Source: Sphaerisporangium rubeum
GTDB taxonomy: Bacteria > Actinomycetota > Actinomycetes > Streptosporangiales > Streptosporangiaceae
Assembly: GCF_014207705.1 (NCBI RefSeq)
Contig: NZ_JACHIU010000001.1
Coordinates: forward strand, 2,906,501 to 2,970,500
Direction of reading: 5' to 3'
Length of the DNA: 64,000 nucleotides
Below the pieces are notes generated by a model. It was not told where the DNA came from, ran no database searches, and saw only the letters and a program-made list of their open reading frames with translations. Positions 39,585-48,019 of this stretch are shown one piece after another (position 1 is the stretch's first letter; each line of letters begins with the position of its first letter). The translations under genes were made by a program, and so were the position numbers.

Positions 39585-40559
39585 TCAGAGCCATTCGTTC
39601 TTGCGGAACACGAAGTACAGCCCCACCGAGATCACCGCGATGAGGACGGTGGACGTCCAGAAGCCGGTGACGTGCGCGAAGCCGGGGTAAGGAATGTTCT
39701 GGCCGTAGAAACCGGTGATGGCGGTGGGGACGGCGATGATGGCGGCCCAGCTCGTGACCCGCTTCATGATCTCGTTCATGCGGTTGCCCTGCAGGTTGAG
39801 GTGGGTCTCGTAGACGTTCCCCACCAGTTCGCGCAGTGACTCGGTCCACTCCGACACCCGCAGCACGTGGTCGTAGACATCCTGGTAGTACGGCGTCATC
39901 TCCGGCGGCAGCATCTCGGGGCCGCGGCGCAGCAGACTGTTCAGCACCTCACGCATCGGCGTCACGATGCGGCGGAACCGGACGGTGGTGCGGCGGATGT
40001 CGAACATCTGCCGCTGCATGGCCCGGCCGGACGCCGGTGTGTCGGAGAACAGCTCGTCCTCCAGGTCCTCCACCCGGTCGTCCAGTTCCTCGGCGACGTC
40101 GAAGTGGCCGTCCACCACGTAGTCGAGCACCCCGTGCAGCAGGAACGCGACGCCGTACCTGGACATGCCTGGCGCGCTGTCCCACCGCGCCTTGATCGCG
40201 TCGATGTCGCAGGAGTCGCTGCCGCGCACCGTGACCAGCGCGTTCTTGGTCGCGAAGACCGACAGCTCGGACAGATCGAGCCCGCCGCCGGCGAGCCGGA
40301 CGGCGTACACGGTGAGGAACAGGTGGCTGTCGTAGAACCCGACCTTGGGCCGCTGATGGGGATGCAGCGCGTCCTCGATCGCCAGCGGGTGCAGCCCGAG
40401 CTCCTCGCTGACCACGGCGAGCTTCTCCGGCGTCGGGCTGAGCAGATCGAACCACACGACGGCCTCGGGGTCACGCAGATGGTCGGAGACCTCCGCGATG
40501 GGGAACCCCTCGGCCTCCAGCGCGCCGTGACGGTACAGACGGGTGAGGGCCACGGCCAC
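39585..40559 (-). CDS. corA: CorA-family divalent cation transporter
   Basis: A 324-residue CorA-type channel, probably for magnesium or cobalt. The long cytoplasmic domain includes WFDLLSPTPEKLAVVSEELG and IEDALHPHQRPKVGFYDSHL; the stalk helix is followed by two C-terminal membrane segments (WAAIIAVPTAITGFYGQNIP and TSTVLIAVISVGLYFVF) and the basic tail RKNEWL. The signature after the first helix reads YGQN rather than the classical YGMN, a variant seen in some actinobacterial members. The start is uncertain: GTG at 40559 is taken, with another at 40553. It is divergent from the acetyltransferase gene. Confidence 0.9.
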   Translation of the reverse strand: MAVALTRLYRHGALEAEGFPIAEVSDHLRDPEAVVWFDLLSPTPEKLAVVSEELGLHPLAIEDALHPHQRPKVGFYDSHLFLTVYAVRLAGGGLDLSELSVFATKNALVTVRGSDSCDIDAIKARWDSAPGMSRYGVAFLLHGVLDYVVDGHFDVAEELDDRVEDLEDELFSDTPASGRAMQRQMFDIRRTTVRFRRIVTPMREVLNSLLRRGPEMLPPEMTPYYQDVYDHVLRVSEWTESLRELVGNVYETHLNLQGNRMNEIMKRVTSWAAIIAVPTAITGFYGQNIPYPGFAHVTGFWTSTVLIAVISVGLYFVFRKNEWL

Positions 40560-40655
40560 CAAGCGTAACGCGCCGCCGCGCCGCTTCACCGTGAGCGCGG
40601 TGGCCGGGGAAAACCCGTTCGATCGCAGGCAGGCGGCGGGTGTAGAACGGGGTTC

Positions 40656-41609
40656 GTGAACGAGGGTACGACGGCGCCTGAGGGGCCGTACGAGGTGCGG
40701 CGTCCCGAGGCGGACGACGCGGGGGCGATCCACGCGCTGGTGGCGGCATGTGACACCGAGGTGCTCGGCCACCCGGACATGACGCCGGACGACGTGGCGG
40801 ACGAGCTGGCCGATCCGGCGCTGGACCGGTCGCGGGACGCCTGGGTGGTGCTGCGCGACGGCGACGTCACCGGCTGGGGGTACGCGCGCCGCCAGGGGGA
40901 CGGCGGCGAGTGCGACATCGAGGTCTGCTCGCTGGACCCGCGCGTGGCGGCGTGGCTGTGGGACGTCGTGCTGGAGCGGTCCCGCGAGATCGCCGCCGAG
41001 GTCGGCGCGCCGCGCGCGGTGGCGGCCATCGGGATCTACCCGCAGGACGCGCGCAAACGCGAGCTGGCCGAACGGCACGGCTTCGCCGCCGAACGCAGCT
41101 TCCACCGCCTGCGCGCCGACCACACCGGCGCCGTGGACGCACCCCGGCCCCCGGACGGCGTCGAGGTGCGGCGGGCCGCCGAGGCCGAGGACCTCGTCAG
41201 GGCCGCGCACCAGGTGCATCAGAAGGGGTTCGCCGAGCACTTCGGCTTCGTGGCGCGTGACTATGCCGCGTGGCGCGCCGACTTCGACGCGTCCAGCACG
41301 CACGACTGGGAGCAACTGCTGCTCGCCACGGTGGACGGCGTCCCGGCCGGCATGCTGCTCGGTTCCGACATGTTCGTCTCCGACGAGAACTCCGGGTACG
41401 TCCGCGTGCTGGCGGTGCTGCCGGAGTTCCGCGGCCGGGGCCTCGGCCGCCTGCTGCTGCGGCACGCCTTCGCCGCGGACGCCGCCAGGGGCCGCGCCGG
41501 CACCTACCTGCATGTGGACTCCGAGAACACCTCCCCGGCGCTGGACCTGTACCTGTCGGCCGGCATGCGGCCCGTGCTGACCATCGACGTGTGGCGCCGC
41601 GCGCTGTAG
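40656..41609 (+). CDS. Tandem GNAT acetyltransferase (mycothiol synthase-like)
   Basis: A 317-residue protein with two GNAT domains, the arrangement of mycothiol synthase and related enzymes. The N-terminal domain (residues about 10-150) is degenerate; the C-terminal domain (about 165-317) has the acetyl-CoA loop VRVLAVLPEFRGRGLGRLLL and ends with HVDSENTSPALDLYLSAGMR, as in many actinobacterial GNAT proteins. The acceptor is unknown, and similarity to MshD is not enough to call it. The GTG at 40656 is the only good start. The next gene begins 61 bases later on the same strand. Confidence 0.87.
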   Translation: MNEGTTAPEGPYEVRRPEADDAGAIHALVAACDTEVLGHPDMTPDDVADELADPALDRSRDAWVVLRDGDVTGWGYARRQGDGGECDIEVCSLDPRVAAWLWDVVLERSREIAAEVGAPRAVAAIGIYPQDARKRELAERHGFAAERSFHRLRADHTGAVDAPRPPDGVEVRRAAEAEDLVRAAHQVHQKGFAEHFGFVARDYAAWRADFDASSTHDWEQLLLATVDGVPAGMLLGSDMFVSDENSGYVRVLAVLPEFRGRGLGRLLLRHAFAADAARGRAGTYLHVDSENTSPALDLYLSAGMRPVLTIDVWRRAL

Positions 41610-41670
41610 ACCTGTGGCCCTCGCCGAGGTGGCGCTACCTTCGATGGCACCAGGCGACGAGGAGGAACAC

Positions 41671-42597
41671 GTGATCTCGGTGTTCGGCAGCGCGAACATG
41701 GACCTGGTGGCGTACACGCCGGTGGCACCGGGACGAGGCGAGACGGTGACCGGCCGGTCGTTCGCCACCGTCCCCGGCGGGAAAGGCGCCAACCAGGCGA
41801 TCGCGGCGGCCAAGGCGTCCGGCGCCGGCGCCGCGTTCATCGGAGCGGTGGGTGACGACGCGTTCGGGCCCGTGCTGCGCGCCGCGCTGGCCGACGCCGG
41901 TGTGGACGTTTCGCGGCTGCGCGAGGTGCCGGGCCCCACAGGGATCGCGCACATCGTGGTCGACGACGACGGCGGCAACTCGATCATCGTGATCCCCGGC
42001 GCCAACGGCGCCGTCACCGGCCCGACGCCGCAGGACCTCGCCGTCATCGCGCGCTCCGACGCGCTGATGCTCCAGCTCGAACTGCCGATGGACGCGGTGG
42101 TCGCCGCCGCGCGCGCCGCCACCGTACCGGTCGTCCTCACCCCGGCCCCCGCGGCCGAACTGCCGCCTGAGCTGCTCGCCGCCGTGGACCTGATCGTGCC
42201 GAATGAGCACGAGGCCGCGGCCGTCACCGGCCACGACGACCCCGGCGACGCTCTGGAGGCGCTGCTGGAACTCGTCCCCGAAGCGGTGATCACTCTCGGT
42301 GATCAGGGGGCACGATACGGGTCACGGACGGGGGAGCGGCTGCGCGTCCCCGCCGTGCCGGTCCGCGCGGTCGACACCACGGCGGCCGGGGACGCCTTCG
42401 CCGGAGCGCTCACCGTGGCCCGCGCCGAAGGCCTCCCGGTCGCCGAGGCGCTGCGGTTCGCCGCCACCGCGGCGGCCCTGTCCGTGCGACGAGCGGGGGC
42501 CGGCACCTCGATGCCGGCCCGCGCGGAGATCGACGCCGCGCTGCGACGAACGGAGAGACCCCATGGAAGGCCCGCTGGACGGCATCCGGGTCCTTGA
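41671..42597 (+). CDS. PfkB-family sugar kinase (ribokinase-like)
   Basis: A 308-residue carbohydrate kinase. VISVFGSANMDLVAYTPVAP at the start, GGKGANQAIAAAKASGAGAAF (first PfkB signature region) and VDTTAAGDAFAGAL near residue 245 (second signature, catalytic aspartate) place it with ribokinases, which phosphorylate sugars with ATP. The GTG at 41671 follows GAGGAGG. Its last 35 bases overlap the start of the CoA-transferase gene in another frame, and the C-terminal tail (RRTERPHGRPAGRHPGP) is probably a non-conserved extension. Co-transcription with CoA-transferase and CitE-like genes is likely, although the reactions do not obviously connect. Confidence 0.9.
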   Translation: MISVFGSANMDLVAYTPVAPGRGETVTGRSFATVPGGKGANQAIAAAKASGAGAAFIGAVGDDAFGPVLRAALADAGVDVSRLREVPGPTGIAHIVVDDDGGNSIIVIPGANGAVTGPTPQDLAVIARSDALMLQLELPMDAVVAAARAATVPVVLTPAPAAELPPELLAAVDLIVPNEHEAAAVTGHDDPGDALEALLELVPEAVITLGDQGARYGSRTGERLRVPAVPVRAVDTTAAGDAFAGALTVARAEGLPVAEALRFAATAAALSVRRAGAGTSMPARAEIDAALRRTERPHGRPAGRHPGP

Positions 42598-43738
42598 CCT
42601 CGCCACGCTTTTCGCCGGCCCGATGGCCGCGATGCTGCTCGGAGACTTCGGTGCGGATGTCATCAAAGTGGAACATCCGCTCAAACCAGACCCGTCACGC
42701 GGCCACGGTCCCGGCGGTCTGTGGTGGAAGATGCTCGCTCGCAACAAACGCGCCATCACCCTCGACCTGTCCACCCGCGAAGGACAGGACCTGCTGCTCC
42801 GGCTCGCCGCCGGCACCGACGTCGTCATCGAGAACTTCCGGCCCGGCACCCTGGAACGCTGGAACCTCTCCTACGACCGCCTGACCACCGCCAACCCCGG
42901 CCTGGTCCTGGCCCGGGTCACCGGTTTCGGCCAGTTCGGCCCGTACGCGCACCGTCCCGGCTTCGGCACCCTCGCCGAGGCCATGAGCGGTTTCGCCGCC
43001 ATGACCGGCGAACCGGACGGCCCGCCGACCCTCCCGCCGTTCGGCCTGGCCGACGGCATCTGCGCGCTCGCCACCGCGTACGCCGTGCTGACCGCGCTGC
43101 GGGCCAGGGACGTCTCCGGCGTCGGCCAGGTGATCGACATGTCGCTCGTGGAGCCCATCTTGACCGTGCTCGGCGCGCAGCCCACCGTGTACGACATGCT
43201 CGGCGTCGTGCCGCCGCGCACCGGCAACCGGTCGGTCAACAACGCGCCACGCAACACCTACCGCTGCGCCGACGGCACCTGGGTCGCGGTGTCCACCTCC
43301 GCGCAGAGCGTCGCCGAACGCGTCATGCGCCTCGTCGGCCGCCTGGACCTTGCTCGCCGGCCGTGGTTCGCCACCGGCGCGGGCCGCGCCGAGCACGCCG
43401 CCGAGCTGGACGCCGCCGTCGCCGCGTGGGTCGGCGCGCGGACCCGGGACGAGGTGCTGGAGGCGTTCGACAAGGCCGAGGCCGCCGTCGCGCCGATCTG
43501 CGACATCCGGGACGTCATGACGGACCCGCAGCTCACGGCACTCGACGCCGTCACCACTGTCACAGATCCCGACCTCGGGCCGATGCGCATGCAGAACGTC
43601 ATGTTCCGCCTGTCCGCCACCCCCGGCCGGATCGACTGGCCCGGCCGTCCCCACGGATCCGACACCGACGCCGTCCTCACCGCACTCGGCCTCACCCCCG
43701 CCGACCTCGACTCCCTGCGCGCCAAGAAGGTGATCTGA
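42563..43738 (+). CDS. CaiB/BaiF (class III) CoA-transferase
   Basis: A 391-residue family III CoA-transferase, which moves CoA between carboxylic acids. The N-terminus GPLDGIRVLDLATLFAGPMA, GADVIKVEHP, and IENFRPGTLERW are strongly conserved. At the active-site region RPGFGTLAEAMSG, the position usually holding the catalytic aspartate (RPGFD) is glycine, so activity or mechanism may differ. The C-terminal domain has VNNAPRNTYRCADGTWVAVS. The ATG at 42563 starts the family match inside the 3' end of the kinase gene. The next gene starts directly after its stop, so the two work together, perhaps on a dicarboxylic or hydroxy acid. Confidence 0.9.
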   Translation: MEGPLDGIRVLDLATLFAGPMAAMLLGDFGADVIKVEHPLKPDPSRGHGPGGLWWKMLARNKRAITLDLSTREGQDLLLRLAAGTDVVIENFRPGTLERWNLSYDRLTTANPGLVLARVTGFGQFGPYAHRPGFGTLAEAMSGFAAMTGEPDGPPTLPPFGLADGICALATAYAVLTALRARDVSGVGQVIDMSLVEPILTVLGAQPTVYDMLGVVPPRTGNRSVNNAPRNTYRCADGTWVAVSTSAQSVAERVMRLVGRLDLARRPWFATGAGRAEHAAELDAAVAAWVGARTRDEVLEAFDKAEAAVAPICDIRDVMTDPQLTALDAVTTVTDPDLGPMRMQNVMFRLSATPGRIDWPGRPHGSDTDAVLTALGLTPADLDSLRAKKVI

Positions 43739-44632
43739 ATGCTCACCTGGCTCTACACCCCCGCCGACCACCCCGGCCGCCTCACCAAGGCCCTCGCCGG
43801 CCCGTCCGACGTGGTCGTCGTCGACCTTGAGGACGCCGTGGCCCCCGCCGCCAAGGACGCCGCACGTGCCGCTGTGGTGACGCTGCTGACGTCCCTGCGC
43901 CGGAGGGACGGACGTACGGCACAGATGAACGCGGGGGACGTGCCGGCACCGAGGACGGCGGCATGGGACGGCGTCGCGCGGGACCTCACGCGATTACAGG
44001 TGCGGGTCAACGACGTGCGGACCGCCTGGGGTCTCGCCGACCTGCGGGCCCTCGCGCCGCTGATGGCGGGTACCGCCGGACTGCGCCTCCCCAAGACCGA
44101 GTCACCCGCGCTGCTCAGGACGGTCGCCGACACCGCGCCAGGCGTGCCGCTGCACCCGCTGATCGAGTCCGCCGTCGGCCTGGAACGCGCGTACGACATC
44201 GCCACCGCGCACCCCTCGGTCGCGTCCATCGGCCTCGGGGAGGCCGACCTGCGGGCCGAGCTCGGCGTGCACGACGAAGCCGGACTGGCTTGGGCCAGGT
44301 CCCGCGTCGTGGTCGCCGCCAGGGCCGCGGGGCTGCCGGCCCCCGCGCAGTCGGTGTACACCGACGTCCGCGACCTCGACGGCCTCGCCGCGTCCTGCCG
44401 CCTCGGCCGCGCCATGGGTTTCCGCGGCCGCGCCGCCATCCACCCGGCCCAGCTCCCCGTGATCGTGGCCGCCTACCGTCCGACCGCTCCGGAGATCGCC
44501 GCCGCCGAGGCCGTACTGACCGCCTCCGGCGCCGGCGCCACCGTCCTCCCCGACGGCCGCTTCGTGGACGAAGCCATCATCCGCCAGGCCCGCGCGACCC
44601 TCGCCGACGCCACCGGCGGACGAAACCTCTGA
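43739..44632 (+). CDS. CitE/HpcH-type acyl-CoA lyase
   Basis: A 297-residue member of the HpcH/HpaI/CitE aldolase family, which cleaves or forms C-C bonds of malyl-, citramalyl- or citryl-CoA. TWLYTPADHPGRLTKALAG and VVVDLEDAV open the barrel, with the metal-binding pair probably including E and D in IESAVGLERA and IGLGEADLRAELG; GRAAIHPAQLPVI is the classical C-terminal motif. An insertion near residues 50-75 (RRRDGRTAQMNAGDVPAPRT) is not typical. With the CoA-transferase next to it, activation of an acid to a CoA ester followed by cleavage is a plausible two-step path. Its 3' end is part of a 45-bp duplication. Confidence 0.88.
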   Translation: MLTWLYTPADHPGRLTKALAGPSDVVVVDLEDAVAPAAKDAARAAVVTLLTSLRRRDGRTAQMNAGDVPAPRTAAWDGVARDLTRLQVRVNDVRTAWGLADLRALAPLMAGTAGLRLPKTESPALLRTVADTAPGVPLHPLIESAVGLERAYDIATAHPSVASIGLGEADLRAELGVHDEAGLAWARSRVVVAARAAGLPAPAQSVYTDVRDLDGLAASCRLGRAMGFRGRAAIHPAQLPVIVAAYRPTAPEIAAAEAVLTASGAGATVLPDGRFVDEAIIRQARATLADATGGRNL

Positions 44633-44678
44633 AGCCGAGCCACTCTTACCGATGCCACCGGCGGACGAAACCTCTGAA
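44609..44678. repeat. 45-bp-period duplication across the citE end and the next gene start
   Basis: The 25 bases at 44609-44633 are repeated at 44654-44678 (core GCCACCGGCGGACGAAACCT). The first copy encodes the end of the CitE-like protein including its TGA; the second, in another frame, supplies the ATG at 44652 and first codons of the TPR gene. Confidence 0.8.
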
Positions 44679-45233
44679 AAACTACTCCTCATGGACAAAA
44701 AGGATTGGGAACGCCGGGTCGCGGACGCCTGGGCCTCGTTCGACACCCGCACCGAGACCGACTTCCTCACCCTCATCGGCACCCTCGCCGCCGAACTCCC
44801 CGCCGACGACGGTGACGCGCTGTTCGAACGCGCCGCCGCCTACGACTCCACCGGCCACCCCGCCGAAGCCGTCACCCTCTACCGGCAGGCCCTCACCCAC
44901 GACCTGTCCGGCGAACGCCGCCGCCGCACCGTCATCCAGCTCGCCAGCTCCCTGCGCAACCTCGGCCACCCCGAGGAAGGCGTCGCACTCCTCACCCCGG
45001 AACTGGCCGTCACCGACCACCTGGACGACGCCGTCCGCGCCTGCCTGGCCCTCTGCCTGGCCGACACCGGCCGCGAACGCGAAGGACTCTCCCTGGTCCT
45101 CGCCGCGCTGGCCCCCCACCTGCCGCGCTACCAGCGCTCAATGGCCAACTACGCTCGCCTCCTCATCGACCCGGACCCGCCTGCCACGCCGGACGGGCCG
45201 CCGGTTCACGACCAGCGCGAACGCGATCAGTAG
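44652..45233 (+). CDS. Tetratricopeptide-repeat protein
   Basis: A 193-residue soluble protein (180 from the internal ATG at 44691) made of TPR-like helices: LFERAAAYDSTGHPAEAVTL, QLASSLRNLGHPEEGVALL and LALCLADTGREREGLSLVL are three repeats. It matches the tetratrico peptide repeat group in which a short acidic N-terminal helix (WERRVADAWASFDTRTETDF) precedes the repeats. Such proteins bind other proteins; no partner is obvious. Neither start has a good ribosome site; the ATG at 44652 lies in a duplicated segment, so 44691 may be the original start. The stop overlaps the end of the convergent HATPase gene by seven bases. Confidence 0.82.
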   Translation: MPPADETSEKLLLMDKKDWERRVADAWASFDTRTETDFLTLIGTLAAELPADDGDALFERAAAYDSTGHPAEAVTLYRQALTHDLSGERRRRTVIQLASSLRNLGHPEEGVALLTPELAVTDHLDDAVRACLALCLADTGREREGLSLVLAALAPHLPRYQRSMANYARLLIDPDPPATPDGPPVHDQRERDQ

Positions 45234-45676
45234 CTCGACACCCCCTCCCCGGCCTCGGCCCGCAGATAGGCCCACACGGTGTGACCGTCCACCGAACTCC
45301 CCTGAAACCCGAACCGCACCGCCACCGCCGCCACGATCGCCAGCCCGCGACCGTTCTCCTCCACATCCCCGTCCACCACTCCGGCCCGGTCCCCGTCCAC
45401 CGCGCCGGCCTGCGGCACATCACCACCCCCTTCGTCGTGGACGGCGACCAGTACCCCGGCCCTCCCCGGAAGCGGTGACCGCGCGACCGTCACCTCCACG
45501 ATGAACCGGCCGCCGGGCCCACCGCTGCGCGTGTGCCGCAAGGCGTTGCCGGCCAGCTCCGACACGATCAACTCGGCCTCGTCCGCACACGAGGTACCCG
45601 CGAGCAGGAACCGGACGAACCGCCGGGCCTGAGCCGCCTGGTCGGGCCTGCCGGGAAAGGACCTGGCCCACACCAT
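45227..45676 (-). CDS. RsbW-like ATP-binding protein (HATPase)
   Basis: A 149-residue GHKL ATPase-type protein like the anti-sigma factor RsbW and the many stand-alone HATPases of actinomycetes. WARSFPGRPDQAAQARRFVR opens the family match, ELIVSELAGNALRHT is the N box, and ENGRGLAIVAAVAVRFG the G2 box. A loop rich in D, G and V (AVDGDRAGVVDGDVEE) is inserted before it. The ATG at 45676 fits the usual start. A longer frame to 45982 would include a 19-residue repeat that I consider leader DNA. It is divergent from the TPR-containing regulator and may function with it. Confidence 0.83.
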   Translation of the reverse strand: MVWARSFPGRPDQAAQARRFVRFLLAGTSCADEAELIVSELAGNALRHTRSGGPGGRFIVEVTVARSPLPGRAGVLVAVHDEGGGDVPQAGAVDGDRAGVVDGDVEENGRGLAIVAAVAVRFGFQGSSVDGHTVWAYLRAEAGEGVSSY

Positions 45677-46029
45677 GGTCCCCGCGAAGGCCGTGGAAAG
45701 CTGTGACGACGCGGCCCTTCCCGGCCTGTCGATCCGGGGGATGAGACTCTCCGAAAGCTGTGACGACGCGGACCCTTCCGGCCTGTCGACCCGGCCGTCG
45801 CCTGGCATGTGTGACATGGGTCCGAATCTGGCGTGCGGACCCCGGCGGCGGCATACCCGGTCACCTCCGGCCGGTGATCGCGTGATCGCCGCGATGACCA
45901 GCCAGAACACGTACATCAGGCAGCCGGTGTTCCCGAGTTGGCATGACCGGCCTCTCCGAAGGGGTAAACTCCTGGTAATCAATCAAGTGCGATCGGTGAC
46001 CACATGGCCATGCCGGAAGGGGGTCCACG
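45677..46029. other. 353-bp divergent intergenic region with 57-bp-period repeat
   Basis: The region lies between the starts of the HATPase (45676) and the TPR regulator (46030). GAAAGCTGTGACGACGCGG occurs at 45696 and 45753, and similarity continues for about 42 bases per copy (period 57). The right part (45940-46000) is AT-richer, with GGGGTAAACTCCTGGTAATC. I see no further gene. The repeats may be regulator sites or an N-terminal extension of the HATPase frame. Confidence 0.6.
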
Positions 46030-47616
46030 ATGTCGGGGGACGGCTACCGTGTCCTGCTCGAATGCCGCAGGCGCAGCGAGGCGCTACGCGGCCAGGGCTT
46101 CGGCCACGACCAGATCGCCGACATCTTCGCGCTCTACCACCAGGCCACCCCACTGAAGCTCCACCGGTACGCGCACGGCATGACCGGCTCCGAGGTGGTG
46201 GCCGCCTACAACGACCTCGACCCGGCAGCCGGCGCGTCCCTGCGCGAGTGCCGCCTGTACGTCTTCGAGTCCTGGCCCGCCTCCGACCGCCGTCCGAGCG
46301 CACAGGCCCTGACCGTCTTCGCACGCATCTATCGCACCAAGGCCAGACGGCTCATCACCGACGAGGTCTACGCCACGTACACCGTCAAGGACCGCGAGCT
46401 CATCAACCGTACGGACCACAGCCACCTCGCTCCCCACCCCTCTCGTCCTGTCCCAGCCAAGAAGCTTTCGCGTGCCAGCATGGACACCGAGGCGCCTGCC
46501 GAGGACGAGGCCTATGTCATCACCCCCTCGGAATGCGGCGTACTTCTCAGCACCCTCAGAACCGAGGAGGCCGATGTGCGACGACGCGACCTGCTGTTCG
46601 AACTGGCCCTTGCCTTAGGCGGCACCCCCGCAGTGACCCTGCTACGCCACCTCACCCCACCTGAGGAGGACCGGCTCACCCGAGCCGTACGCGGCACCGG
46701 CCGTGTCGACACCGCCACCGTGGAAGTGATCGAGAAACTGACGGCCCGCTGCCGCCGCCTCGACGACGACTTCGGCCCCGCCACCGTCCTGTCCACGGTC
46801 GAGGCCCAGCGCGCTCTCGTGACCGGAATGCTGCGCCACGAGTCGGCGCTACCCGCCGTGCGCGACCGGCTCATCCGTGCTCGCGCTCAACTCGATCAGA
46901 TGTCCGGCTACATCTACAACGACCTGCTGGACTTCCCGCAGGCACGCCGCAGGTACCACGCCGCTCTGACCGCCGCACAGCAGATCTCCGACGTGCACCT
47001 GAGCGCGTACGTCCACGTCCTCCTGAGTCGCATGGCAGACGGCCGGGGCCGTACGGGGACCGCCTTGGACCACTCCTTCGCGGCCCAAGGCTGGGCTCGC
47101 CGCGGCTCCAGCGATCTCGTGCGTTCCGTCCAGAGCATGGAACTGGCACGCATGCTGGCGAGAGCCGGTGACGCCAAGGAGAGCGAACGAGCACTCGCAC
47201 ACTCGACCCAACTCGCCGGCCGGTCGCGAGGCGAAACCGACCCCCTCTATCTGTACTGGTGGACCATCGACCAGGTGCAGAGCTGCGCATCCGACTGCAT
47301 GCTCGCCTGGGACCGTCCCGACGACGCCATCGCGGCAGCAGAACAAGCCCTGACCTCACCGACCATGCCTAAGTACCTGAAGGGGCAAACGTATGTCCGA
47401 TACGCACAGGCCCTGACCCGCAAACGCGACATCCCGGCAGCCGCCGACAAACTCCGCCAAGCCGCACACGTCGGCCGCGCATACAACTCAGGCTGCCTGT
47501 CCCGCCTGATCCGCCAAGCCCGCACCCACCTCCAGCCCTGGGAACGCAACAAACACATCCGCGACCTCGACGAAGAACTAAGAGTCCTCGGCGTCACCAC
47601 CACCGCCACCGCCTGA
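46030..47616 (+). CDS. Large regulator-like protein with N-terminal helical domain and TPR region
   Basis: A 528-residue protein resembling actinobacterial transcriptional regulators with a DNA-binding-like N-terminus and a C-terminal TPR sensor region. Residues about 1-110 hold helices (SEALRGQGFGHDQIADIFAL, MTGSEVVAAYNDLDP) similar to a divergent HTH followed by YATYTVKDRELI. Residues about 260-515 are helical repeats (LLDFPQARRRYHAALTAAQQ, AYVHVLLSRMADGRGRTGTA, DDAIAAAEQALTSP, AADKLRQAAHVGRAYN). There is no ATPase or signal peptide. It is divergent from an HATPase gene. Such proteins may sense peptides or small signals, but this is inference; the N-terminal assignment is moderate. Confidence 0.72.
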   Translation: MSGDGYRVLLECRRRSEALRGQGFGHDQIADIFALYHQATPLKLHRYAHGMTGSEVVAAYNDLDPAAGASLRECRLYVFESWPASDRRPSAQALTVFARIYRTKARRLITDEVYATYTVKDRELINRTDHSHLAPHPSRPVPAKKLSRASMDTEAPAEDEAYVITPSECGVLLSTLRTEEADVRRRDLLFELALALGGTPAVTLLRHLTPPEEDRLTRAVRGTGRVDTATVEVIEKLTARCRRLDDDFGPATVLSTVEAQRALVTGMLRHESALPAVRDRLIRARAQLDQMSGYIYNDLLDFPQARRRYHAALTAAQQISDVHLSAYVHVLLSRMADGRGRTGTALDHSFAAQGWARRGSSDLVRSVQSMELARMLARAGDAKESERALAHSTQLAGRSRGETDPLYLYWWTIDQVQSCASDCMLAWDRPDDAIAAAEQALTSPTMPKYLKGQTYVRYAQALTRKRDIPAAADKLRQAAHVGRAYNSGCLSRLIRQARTHLQPWERNKHIRDLDEELRVLGVTTTATA

Positions 47617-48019
47617 GACGAACCACCGGACCCGCCGCCTGGTTAAGCTGACTCGCCGTTCGAACGGCCGGGCATCCCGGTCCTTTGGTCATAAGATTCG
47701 AGGTTCCCGGACTCGGCATCCGGCGACGTGGCCCGTCGGGACGCCGAGTACGTGAGGAACGCAGGGGCGAGGGTGCGATGAGGCAAGTCGGCTTTGAGAT
47801 CGGTGAGCGGACCGGAACGGGGCGAGCGCAGTCGCTGGAGGACCTCGGCGGCGTCGTCGCTTGCGAGTCCTCAACGGAGAGCGGACACAGGGTGACGGGC
47901 TTTCGCCTTCCCGAGCAGGCATGGATGGGTCGCCTTCCCGAGCAGGCATGGATGGGTTCTGAGCAGGGACGGATGCGTCCTGATCTGGCGTGGGCCTGGC
48001 CCGAGCAGGGGAGCACGAG
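47617..48019. other. 403-bp gap upstream of the AAA ATPase gene
   Basis: No recognisable gene is present. TAAGAT at 47692-47697 is a possible -10 box. The right half contains a perfect 27-bp tandem duplication (47904-47957). An open frame from 47685 to 48023 translates the repeat as RLPEQAWMG twice but shows no family resemblance and no ribosome site, so I do not call it. Confidence 0.5.
47904..47957. repeat. Perfect 27-bp tandem duplication
   Basis: Two identical 27-bp units (47904-47930 and 47931-47957) start CGCCTTCCCGAGCAGGCATG. Degenerate further copies of CCGAGCAGG-type sequence continue to about 48011, up to the ribosome site of the ATPase gene. Confidence 0.85.

Noticed and set aside
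39585-42293. A 902-codon minus-strand frame extending CorA upstream
   Set aside because: Everything beyond about 40559 is antisense to the acetyltransferase and kinase genes and has no family resemblance; CorA is complete without it.
45938-45970. TTGGCA and TAAACT as a promoter for the TPR regulator
   Set aside because: The spacer would be 21 bases, too long for a standard promoter.
47655-47700. Possible tRNA T-arm (GATTCGAGGTTCCC)
   Set aside because: No acceptor stem, anticodon arm or overall cloverleaf could be found around it.
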